Assembly: GCA_903834675.1 (NCBI GenBank)
Contig: CAILKC010000326.1
Location: 1-5,253, forward strand
Length of the DNA stretch: 5,253 bases
Reading direction: 5' to 3'
From: an uncultured Victivallales bacterium
GTDB lineage: Bacteria > Verrucomicrobiota > Lentisphaeria > Oligosphaerales > JAFGRS01
A model generated the notes under the pieces. The model made no database searches, was not told the origin of the DNA, and saw only the letters and a program-made list of their open reading frames with translations. Of the stretch, positions 1-5,104 are shown one piece after another; position 1 is the first letter of the stretch, and every line of letters starts with the position of its first letter. Position numbers and translations under genes: made by a program.

Positions 1-220
1 CCTGAGGCCAGGCGCCTCTCCAGAAGAGTGGAGCGGCCGCGGCTCGCGGCCAGCGCCTGAGGCCAGGCGCCTCTCCAGAAGAGTGGAGCGGCCGCGGCTC
101 GCGGCCAGCGCCTGAGGCCAGGCGCCTCTCCAGGGGAATGGAGCGGCCGCGGCTCGCGGCCTGCGCGTGAGGACACGCGCCACCACAGCGGGAAGGGTGG
201 AGACGCGGCAGGCCTCGGCG
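1..220 (+). repeat. Tandem array of 55-bp three-hairpin units
   Basis: The period is exactly 55 bp: units start at 1, 56 and 111, and a degenerate fourth spans 166-220. Units 1 and 2 are identical; unit 3 differs mainly in the loop of its second hairpin. Each unit folds into three hairpins in series. H1 is GCGCCTG-AGGC-CAGGCGC (for example 53-70), H2 is CTCCA-6 nt-TGGAG (73-88), and H3 is GGCCGCG-GCT-CGCGGCC (90-106). The H2 loop is GAAGAG or GGGGAA. In the degenerate unit H1 becomes GCGCGTG-AGGA-CACGCGC (163-180), a compensatory base-pair change. There are no unique spacers, so this is not CRISPR, and 55 is not a multiple of 3, so it is not a protein repeat. The array starts about 50 nt past the helicase-remnant stop codon and probably continues beyond the window. 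Confidence 0.96.
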
Positions 221-271
221 TAAGCGGGGTGGACGGTGGACGGTGGCGGCCTACGGGGAGACGGAACTGGC

Positions 272-941
272 TCACCCCTCGCCGCAGCCCCCCACGACCT
301 CCCTGGCCAGGACCTGGTGGGCGCTGGCCACGGCCAGGAAGCGGCCGGCGTAGATGGCCTGCTGGATGGCCGGCGGGAGGCAGGCGGAGTACTTCAGGTT
401 GCGTAGAGCGGCCTCGGCCAGGTCGGTGGGGGGGGCGGAAGAGCTGGGGGTCAGCCGCCGCGGCCCGCAGCCGCGTCAGGGCATCGGGCGGGAGGGCGGC
501 GTCAAGGCGGACGAAGAGGTTATCCCCATGCGCCGGCAGACCCAGCAGGTTCGTGATCGCGCTGGCGAGGGTCAGGTTGGCCAACTGGCCGGCGAAGGTC
601 CACCAGCGCGTCTCCTGGTCGGCCTGGACGAGGAACGTCGACTCCGGGCGCACCCAGGAGTACTCCCCGTAGAGCACGTCCATCTGCTCCCGGGCGCGGC
701 GCGACCAGAGCGGGCTCGGCTGCCGTGCCGCCAGGACCTGCTGGACGGCCTGGCATAGTTCATAGGACAACAGCGGTCCGGCGCCCAACCAGCGCGACCG
801 GCCCGGCGCCTCGGCGGTGACCACCTGGGCCACCTTGCGGAGCCAATCGAGCTGAACCACCTTCCAGCTTCTGCCCCCGAGCAGCAACACGCAGGGCTCT
901 TCGGGCTTGGCCCGGAAGAAGGAGCTTTCATGGACGGAGCC
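272..941 (-). pseudogene. 3' fragment of an Lhr-type DEAD/DEAH ATP-dependent helicase, frameshifted
   Basis: Translating down from about 941 gives a stretch with motifs I associate with the C-terminal region of large Lhr-like superfamily 2 helicases: GSVHES, then VLLLGGRSWKVVQLDW, then SRWLGAGPLLSYELCQAV, then WWTFAGQLANLTLASAI. The frame is lost in a run of eight C on the coding strand (428-435). In the neighbouring frame the protein resumes as PPTDLAEAALRNLKYSACLP and ends at a TGA (272-274) about 50 codons later. With seven C in the run the two halves would join smoothly as FRPPTDLAEA. About 220 residues are represented. The motor domains and any start codon are absent, and homology stops near 941, where an unrelated plus-strand frame begins. 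The unshifted frame has no stop and runs through the repeats to the window edge. I see a decayed or truncated gene; a sequencing error in the homopolymer could explain the frameshift but not the missing 5' part. The family call is from recalled motifs only. Confidence 0.65.
428..435 (-). other. Homopolymer frameshift site (C8 on the coding strand)
   Basis: Eight G on the plus strand, read as eight C in the helicase remnant. One base fewer restores a continuous reading frame across the tract, so this is the single lesion separating the two halves of the C-terminal region. It could be a fixed mutation, slippage or a base-calling error. Confidence 0.75.
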
Positions 942-1136
942 CGCCGTAGTCGCCGCCGATTCAGCCGCAAGCTGAGTGCGTACTGGCAAGCCTTCGAATC
1001 CGAGAAATGGAACCAGGGCGAGTTTGCCGCGCACGTACTACCGCTGGTCGCGTTCACGAACCAGACACAGGCGAAAGGATTCCGAGATCGTGTGATGCAG
1101 AAGGTGGGGTGCAGTCCACAGGCTCGAACCGCGTGA
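930..1136 (+). pseudogene. Short ORF resembling the C-terminus of a replication-relaxation family protein
   Basis: This 68-residue frame has protein-like composition (RKLSAYWQAFESEKWNQGEF, then VLPLVAFTNQTQAKGFRDRV) and ends at TGA 1134-1136. The pattern of a Lys/Arg-Tyr-rich helix, a hydrophobic strand with VLPLVAFT, and a charged helix resembles the end of proteins involved in plasmid replication-relaxation. That resemblance is recalled, not searched. Family members are normally several hundred residues, so this would be a 3' remnant. The in-frame ATG at 930 is preceded by a good ribosome site, AAGGAG at 919-924 with a 5-nt spacer, so it could still be translated as a mini-protein. Its first dozen bases overlap the helicase remnant antisense, which suggests two gene fragments joined near 930-945. 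Real function is doubtful. Confidence 0.4.
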
Positions 1137-1428
1137 AACGCGGCGGCAGTCGGGTTCCGCGTGTCCCTCGCGCCCCCAGCTCAAAGAAGTGGACGGATGT
1201 CCTTCATTACACCGGTTCAAGGCGGGGCGCGCGGCAGATGGGGCGGGGGTGGATGGCCATAGGCGTTAAGGTAAGGCCAGAACGCTCAACGCTGAAGTAA
1301 TTCCAGTCGAGTTAGGCACTTGCAGAACATTGTCGGTTCCATGGAGCCCGCGATGCCAAGCCCGTTTCGGGCGGGTTCGCGGTACCCGCCGTCTGTGAGA
1401 CCCCAGATACGGCGGAAGCCCCGGCAGG
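1137..1428. other. Intergenic stretch without a recognisable gene; hairpins at its right end
   Basis: Frames crossing this stretch give only low-complexity Arg/Gly/Pro translations. Roughly 1255-1345 is visibly less GC-rich than its surroundings. From 1360 on it becomes hairpin-rich: GCCCG-TTT-CGGGC (1360-1372), GCGGGT/ACCCGC (1371-1376 with 1384-1389), and CCGCCGT/ACGGCGG (1386-1392 with 1409-1415), the last with an inner CTG/CAG pairing. The second and third overlap and are mutually exclusive. I see no tRNA and no convincing promoter. Confidence 0.6.
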
Positions 1429-1536
1429 GCCGGTGCGGACCGCCGACTCCAGGGGAATGGAGATGCGGTGGGCTCCACCGCCGCGCCTGAGGCCAGGCGC
1501 CTCTCCAGGGGAGTGGAGCGGCCGCGGCTCGCGGCC
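1429..1536 (+). repeat. Two copies of the three-hairpin unit, one canonical and one diverged
   Basis: The copy at 1483-1536 matches the unit of the left-edge array over all three hairpins: H1 1483-1500, H2 1503-1518 with loop GGGGAG, H3 1520-1536. The CTCCA of the preceding copy is 56 bp upstream (1447), so it is a tandem neighbour. That copy keeps H2 exactly (1447-1462, loop GGGGAA) but has a new H3, GCGGTGG-GCT-CCACCGC (1465-1481), with the same GCT loop and a fully re-paired stem. Its H1 position has CGGT-GCGG-ACCG (1431-1442), again with a 4-nt loop. The canonical copy ends 44 nt past the stop of the small lipoprotein gene, so it may act as the 3' end or stabiliser of that transcript. No U-tract follows on the minus strand. 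Confidence 0.9.
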
Positions 1537-1580
1537 TCAGGAGCAGGACGATGGCGGTTGCCCGTAGCGCTGCCGACCGG

Positions 1581-1721
1581 TCACTTGATCACGGCTTGCT
1601 CGGAGAGGGTGCGGCTGGTCTTGACCTCGACAGTGGTGCGCCGGGTGGCACATCCGGCCAGGGCGATTGCGGCCAGTAGAATTGCGGCCAGGTGGATCCA
1701 CGTCTGGGTGTGCTGTTTCAT
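1581..1721 (-). CDS. Small (46-residue) outer-membrane lipoprotein, last gene of the operon
   Basis: ATG at 1721-1719, TGA at 1583-1581. The product starts with a short polar segment, then a hydrophobic core LAAILLAAIALAGC containing a textbook lipobox LAGC, with the lipidated Cys at residue 24. Residue +2 is Ala, not Asp, which predicts Lol-dependent sorting to the outer membrane. The mature part is only 23 residues (ATRRTTVEVKTSRTLSEQAV plus IK): basic at its start, with a possible beta-strand TTVEVKTS. A ribosome site AGGA sits 7 nt before the ATG. The gene starts 26 nt after the pseudokinase stop, on the same strand, so it is very probably co-transcribed. I do not recognise a named family; a lipid-anchored peptide docking the upstream periplasmic proteins to the outer membrane would fit. 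It is short enough to be missed by usual length cut-offs. Confidence 0.8.
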   Translation of the reverse strand: MKQHTQTWIHLAAILLAAIALAGCATRRTTVEVKTSRTLSEQAVIK

Positions 1722-1747
1722 GGTTGATTCCTGTCGTTGCGGGGTTT

Positions 1748-2371
1748 CTACCAGGTTCTGGCGAGCAGCCAGAGGGCTGCCAGAGCGGCGCTGATGGCAA
1801 GCCCGGCGAGGAGGGCGAGGGCGAGGGTCTCGGCGGCGCGCCGGGGGCGCCGCCGCTCGGCGAGGGCATCGGCCAGGGCCTGGGCTGTGGGTCGCCGGCC
1901 CGGCCGTAGGTCCATGGCGGCGCGGAGGGCGCGCGCCGCGCGGTCCGACGTGTCCGGCGGCAAGACGCCCTGTGCGGCGCCGGCCGAGTGCAGCACCACC
2001 AGGGCCTCAGTCGGCAGCAGGAAGGCGACATCGTGCGGCGCCACGCCGGTCAGACATTCCCAGGCGATAACCGCCAGGGCATAGACATCGTCCTCGGGGT
2101 GGGCGGGTTGGGCGGCAGCGCCCGGCGCAAGCTGGCGCGGGCTGCGGTAGGCGGTGGCATCAGCGATGAAGCCGTCTGCTGAACCTGCCGGGGCCTCGAT
2201 CCGCACGGTCCCATCGGCTTCCACCGTGATCGCGTCTGGCGCGAGGCTGCCGTGGGGACCGTGCGCCCGCTGCCATTCGGCGAGGGCTTGGGCGCTGCGC
2301 GCCAGTACCCGGCGCAGTTCGGCGCTCTCGGGGACGCGTTGGCGGAGGGCGTCTTGTAGGGTCGTACGCAT
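1748..2371 (-). CDS. Membrane-anchored protein pseudokinase (C-lobe only)
   Basis: A 207-residue product with the C-terminal lobe of a Ser/Thr protein kinase (PknB-like). HGSLAPDAI (residues 40-48) aligns with the catalytic loop HGDLKPxNI, but the catalytic Asp is Ser42, the Lys is Ala44 and the metal-binding Asn is Ala47. No DFG is present (IEAPAG at that place), and the activation-segment APE-like motif reads YRSPRQL, with Arg for Glu. The structural core is kept: DDVYALAVIAWECLTG (94-109, helix F) and the conserved Arg in LRPGRRPTAQAL. There is no glycine-rich loop and no room for an N-lobe. A basic stretch RRRPRR (173-178) precedes one membrane helix (about 181-203), so the domain should face the cytoplasm with almost nothing outside. 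The start at ATG 2371 has AGGA 5 nt upstream; a TTG at 2392 is possible. The gene begins 24 nt after the FlgT-like stop. Likely a scaffold or sensor, not an enzyme. Confidence 0.86.
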   Translation of the reverse strand: MRTTLQDALRQRVPESAELRRVLARSAQALAEWQRAHGPHGSLAPDAITVEADGTVRIEAPAGSADGFIADATAYRSPRQLAPGAAAQPAHPEDDVYALAVIAWECLTGVAPHDVAFLLPTEALVVLHSAGAAQGVLPPDTSDRAARALRAAMDLRPGRRPTAQALADALAERRRPRRAAETLALALLAGLAISAALAALWLLARTW

Positions 2372-2395
2372 GGGTGTCCTGTCCTGCTGCAAGCC

Positions 2396-3757
2396 TCAGG
2401 CTCTGGTGCGGTGCAGGTACACGAGGAATCCTGCCCCGCTGGCCAGGGCCACCAGGACCAGCGCGCCGATGGCCGCCCAAGGTGGGGCTCGGCCGCGCTC
2501 CGGCGTTGTCGTGGCGGCGCGTGGCGGCGCTATCGCCGCGCGCTCCGAGTCGCGGCCGGCCGGGGCGGCGTCAGTCCCGGCCGGGGTTCCATGGCCGTTC
2601 CCTGTGCCGGGCACCAGCAGGATGTAGTGGGACGAGGCGACGTCGGCCGCGTGGCTGCCGCCCAGCAGTCCGACCATGATATCGGCCACCTGCGCCGCGT
2701 CCAGTCGCGACTCGAACTCGATGACGGAGAGGTGTCGGGCATCGAAGCCCCGGGCCCAGACCTCGCCGATACCGGTGGTCTCGCCCAGGCCGGTCCGCAG
2801 CCGGTCAAAGGCGGCCTTCGAGACCTGCTGGATCTCGGCGCGCACCAGCGTGCCGAGATCCAGTTCCACCAGCCAGCGCGTCACGACGGCACGCAGCAGG
2901 TCGTCGGAGGGGGTTGGCGCGCCGTCGCTTCCCGGCAAGCAGAGCATCGCCTTCAAGGTGTCCTGCAGGGCGGCGGCGGGCGTGGGTGCCGAGCTGGTCA
3001 GGGTGGTTGATGGCAGGGTGCGCTGGGCAACCACCTTGCCGGTGTCGGCCCAACGGGCGCTGAGGTTCACGGACATGGCGACCGAGCGCAGCATGACGCC
3101 GTAGATCGCGTGCGGTTTGCCGACGTCGGCGCTGACCTCGGCGCGCAGGATGAAGTCCGCCTCGGTGGTCACGCCGGCCTGGCGCAGGGCGGCGTCCTGG
3201 GCGTCGCCGAGAAGTGCGGCGCGGGTGCCACGCCGGGCGGCGTTGGTGGCGCTGCGGCCGACGTCGGTCACCTGCATGCCGAGGTCCACCGCCGCCTGAG
3301 TCAGTACCGCGGCCGCGGCGGGCTGGTCGACCGGCATGCCGTCAAGTCGCTCGTCGGCCTCGATCAGCACCCGCGGGGAGCCCTTCAGCCGGATCAGCAT
3401 CTGCATTCCCAGGCGGTCGGCCACCGCCGGAGCGGCCTTGACCACATCGGCCTCCACCTCGACGGCGTACCGGCCCGCTGCATCCAGGCCCTGCTTGAGC
3501 ACACGGTAACTGCGCACATGCCCGAACGAGCAGGCCAGGATGCGGTCGAACTCCAGGGCGCTGTCGCGGCTCTTGGTGGAGCTGGCCAGATCGACCCCGC
3601 CGCCCTGGTTCACGGCCTCGCGCAGGGCCTCGGCCAGGGCCTGTTCGCGGGCCGTCGGGCCAGCGGCCGCCTTGCCGGTGGCGGTCACCAGCGCGCCGTG
3701 GGTGACGGCGGCAAGCGCCAGCAGGAGTGCTACGAGGGTTTTCAGGCTTGTTTGCAT
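2396..3757 (-). CDS. Exported FlgT/CsgG-like protein with C-terminal inner-membrane anchor
   Basis: A 453-residue product. Residues 1 to about 21 are a signal peptide (Lys6, hydrophobic 7-18). Residues 24-106 resemble the FlgT N-terminal domain: a VTATGKA strand, an AREQALAEALREAV helix, then FGHVRSYRVL and YAVEVEADVV strands. Residues 117-270 are an alpha/beta region (PRVLIEADERL, ADFILRAEVSAD, SVNLSARWADTGKVV) recalling CsgG/TolB-type folds. A third small alpha/beta domain lies at about 288-383. A Pro/Ala/Gly/Thr-rich linker (384-426) leads to a membrane helix (427-447) and a basic tail HRTRA, so the bulk should be periplasmic with the tail in the cytoplasm. FlgT proper is a soluble periplasmic collar protein; the C-terminal anchor is unusual. 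The frame is open upstream to a possible start at 3859, but the ATG at 3757 is chosen because the signal peptide and ribosome site both begin there. Family assignment is by pattern, without a search. Confidence 0.85.
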   Translation of the reverse strand: MQTSLKTLVALLLALAAVTHGALVTATGKAAAGPTAREQALAEALREAVNQGGGVDLASSTKSRDSALEFDRILACSFGHVRSYRVLKQGLDAAGRYAVEVEADVVKAAPAVADRLGMQMLIRLKGSPRVLIEADERLDGMPVDQPAAAAVLTQAAVDLGMQVTDVGRSATNAARRGTRAALLGDAQDAALRQAGVTTEADFILRAEVSADVGKPHAIYGVMLRSVAMSVNLSARWADTGKVVAQRTLPSTTLTSSAPTPAAALQDTLKAMLCLPGSDGAPTPSDDLLRAVVTRWLVELDLGTLVRAEIQQVSKAAFDRLRTGLGETTGIGEVWARGFDARHLSVIEFESRLDAAQVADIMVGLLGGSHAADVASSHYILLVPGTGNGHGTPAGTDAAPAGRDSERAAIAPPRAATTTPERGRAPPWAAIGALVLVALASGAGFLVYLHRTRA

Positions 3758-3763
3758 GAGTGT

Positions 3764-3770
3764 TCTCCCC
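3764..3770 (-). promoter_or_regulatory. Ribosome binding site of the FlgT-like gene
   Basis: GGGGAGA on the minus strand, 6 nt before the ATG at 3757. It fixes the start immediately before the signal peptide and argues against the 34-codon upstream extension, which would run through hairpin repeats and give an Arg/Gly-rich leader. Confidence 0.7.
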
Positions 3771-3791
3771 ACATCGTATCCGCACATCCGT

Positions 3792-3945
3792 CGCCTCTCC
3801 AGGCCGTAGCCGCCAGCCCTCGCCTCTCCCCTGGAGGTCGAACCTCCACGGGTGCCCACGCGCTGGTGAGGCGGTCCCCTGCCTTTCCGGCCTCTGGCCG
3901 GCGGCTCAGCGGGGCATCCGCCCCTGTGGAGCTTCGCCCTCCAGG
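3792..3945 (-). repeat. Hairpin array between operon genes 1 and 2
   Basis: The 196-nt gap between the LPP20 stop and the FlgT-like start holds four clear hairpins: TGGAGGT-CGA-ACCTCCA (3832-3848), CCGGCC-TCT-GGCCGG (3887-3901), GGGGC-ATCC-GCCCC (3911-3924) and TGGAG-7 nt-CTCCA (3927-3943). The 12-mer CGCCTCTCCAGG at 3792-3803 is identical to part of the 55-bp unit, and CGCCTCTCCC recurs at 3821. The element therefore looks related to, but not the same as, the flanking repeats. Its position inside the operon suggests partial termination, RNA processing or 3'-end protection, making gene 1 more abundant than genes 2-4. That role is inference. Confidence 0.75.
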
Positions 3946-3953
3946 CATCCTGG

Positions 3954-4937
3954 TCAGGGCCTCAGCACCGGGCCGGCATCCGTGCGCCGGGTCTCGACGG
4001 TTTTCAGGCGCAGGACGTCGCCGGTTTCGGCGGCTTCGATGGCCTGGTCGACCGTGCCCACGGTCGCGAGGGCGCTCGACTCGGTGCCTCTACCGGTGAC
4101 GGTAAAGACCTCATCCTCGACCTTGGTCTCGGTCTTCTGGGTGATTTCGGTGGTCGTCCTGAACAGCGACTTGCGCCGTTCGATCAGGGTTTCGACAGTC
4201 TCGATGATGGTGCGGAGGGTGAGCTGCATATCGACCTCGCAGGTGCCGTCGGCGCGGTCGCGTATGGCGATCGGTTCCAGGCCGCGCATCCAGGTATCGA
4301 CACAGGCACGGATCTGATCATTCTGCAGGCAGAACTCGCGCACGGTGGTCTCCCCGCGTATATGCACGCCCATGATCCGTTCGCCCATCAGGCGCTGAGC
4401 ATCGACCTGGGCGGCGCGCCGGGCGCAGACCATCTTCTGGGCCTTGCTGCCGGCCACGACGCCATAGCCGCGCGCTTCGATCACGGTGTCCTGGTTCAGC
4501 AGTTCGCGGCGGTAGGAGAACTGGTCCTTGGTCAGGGTGCTCTCGATGGTCTCGATCACGCGGCGCAGGGTGACGGCCAGGCAGACCTCGACGACGCCGT
4601 CCTCGGTGTATTCGGCCTCGGCGGTCCGCTTGGCGCCCTTGACCAGGGCGCGGACCTTGCTGCGCAGTTCGTCGGAACTGCAGGCAGCGTCCCAGACCAG
4701 CGTGCCGCCCTCGAGGCGGAAGCCGTAGATGCGTTCGGCCAGAGCCCGGTAGGCGTCCACCTGGGCCGCGCGCTCAGCCTTCAGTTGCTCCTGCTGCGAG
4801 ATCCCGCTCCAGATCGCCGGGAGGACGGGCGCGGCGACCTTCACCGGTTTGGCTGGCGCGGCGCTGCAGTACAGGCCTGAGAGGGCCACCGCGGCGGCGA
4901 ACACCATCGATCGTGTCATCCTTGCTTTGCTGCTCAT
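3954..4937 (-). CDS. Exported protein with two tandem LPP20-type modules
   Basis: A 327-residue product, first gene of the operon. A signal peptide occupies about residues 1-29 (hydrophobic 11-23, cleavage likely after APA). Cys24 is preceded by GLY, which is a poor lipobox, so this is probably a soluble periplasmic protein. Residues 55-133 and 173-250 are two copies of the same module: ERAAQVDAYRALAERIYGF against RRAAQVDAQRLMGERIMGV, ending VTLRRVIETIES against LTLRTIIETVET. The pattern of an Ala-rich helix with DAYRxLAE, IxGxxI and a final strand is that of LPP20/FlgP-like lipoproteins, which form envelope collar structures in some bacteria. A strand VIEARGYG precedes the second module. FTVTGRG (278-284) looks like the start of a third module that is not completed; the C-terminus is short and charged. 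The start at 4937 is supported by GAGGAG (4947-4952) 9 nt upstream. Gene 2 follows after 196 nt. Confidence 0.92.
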   Translation of the reverse strand: MSSKARMTRSMVFAAAVALSGLYCSAAPAKPVKVAAPVLPAIWSGISQQEQLKAERAAQVDAYRALAERIYGFRLEGGTLVWDAACSSDELRSKVRALVKGAKRTAEAEYTEDGVVEVCLAVTLRRVIETIESTLTKDQFSYRRELLNQDTVIEARGYGVVAGSKAQKMVCARRAAQVDAQRLMGERIMGVHIRGETTVREFCLQNDQIRACVDTWMRGLEPIAIRDRADGTCEVDMQLTLRTIIETVETLIERRKSLFRTTTEITQKTETKVEDEVFTVTGRGTESSALATVGTVDQAIEAAETGDVLRLKTVETRRTDAGPVLRP

Positions 4938-5025
4938 CGGTCCGGTCTCCTCTTTCTTGTCTTTGTGGCGCTGGGTGCCGTTCTGTCGTCACTCGCGGTG
5001 CCCGTGGCGACCGCTGTGGTCACTC

Positions 5026-5043
5026 TATATATCGTACGGTTCC
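5026..5043 (-). promoter_or_regulatory. Probable operon promoter region
   Basis: A TATATA element (minus strand, 5031-5026) stands out in GC-rich DNA about 90 nt before the operon start codon and could be a -10 box; no good TTGACA lies 17 nt upstream. Overlapping it, GGAAC (5043-5039) followed about 15 nt later by GTGA resembles an extracytoplasmic sigma-factor layout. Either reading is tentative. Confidence 0.35.
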
Positions 5044-5074
5044 ACCCGATCTCACGCCGAGCGGCGCGATTTTC

Positions 5075-5088
5075 TGACGAAACCGTCA
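5075..5088. promoter_or_regulatory. Small dyad upstream of the promoter, possible operator
   Basis: TGACG-AAAC-CGTCA is a perfect 5-bp dyad with a 4-nt centre, 32 nt upstream of the GGAAC element, in a locally AT-richer patch. Placement suits an activator site. A hairpin for a plus-strand transcript is the alternative. Confidence 0.3.
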
Positions 5089-5104
5089 TTTCGGCTGTGG
5101 TGTG

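Noticed and set aside
1..220. CRISPR array
   Set aside because: Units abut with no unique spacers, and no cas genes are seen.
225..246. Short GGTGGAC tandem motif
   Set aside because: Only two to three 7-bp copies; too little to call a functional repeat.
229..758. Overlapping plus-strand frames of 147 and 134 residues
   Set aside because: Arg/Gly/Pro-rich translations opposite the helicase remnant, which has clear family motifs on the minus strand.
572..1057. 161-residue minus-strand frame
   Set aside because: Ser/Arg-rich and one frame off from the helicase motifs; a shadow.
1115..1135. tRNA T-arm-like GGTTCGAG on the minus strand
   Set aside because: The flanks do not form a 5-bp T stem, and no acceptor or anticodon arm can be drawn.
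3758..3859. N-terminal extension of the FlgT-like protein to 3859
   Set aside because: It would place an Arg/Gly-rich leader before a good signal peptide and cross the hairpin array; ATG 3757 has its own ribosome site.
3110..4099. 329-residue plus-strand open frame
   Set aside because: It is antisense to the FlgT-like and LPP20 genes, His/Gly/Gln-rich with no domain sense; the minus strand has signal peptides, recognisable modules and ribosome sites.
4362..4880. 172-residue plus-strand open frame
   Set aside because: Antisense shadow of the LPP20-repeat gene, produced by high-GC codon bias.
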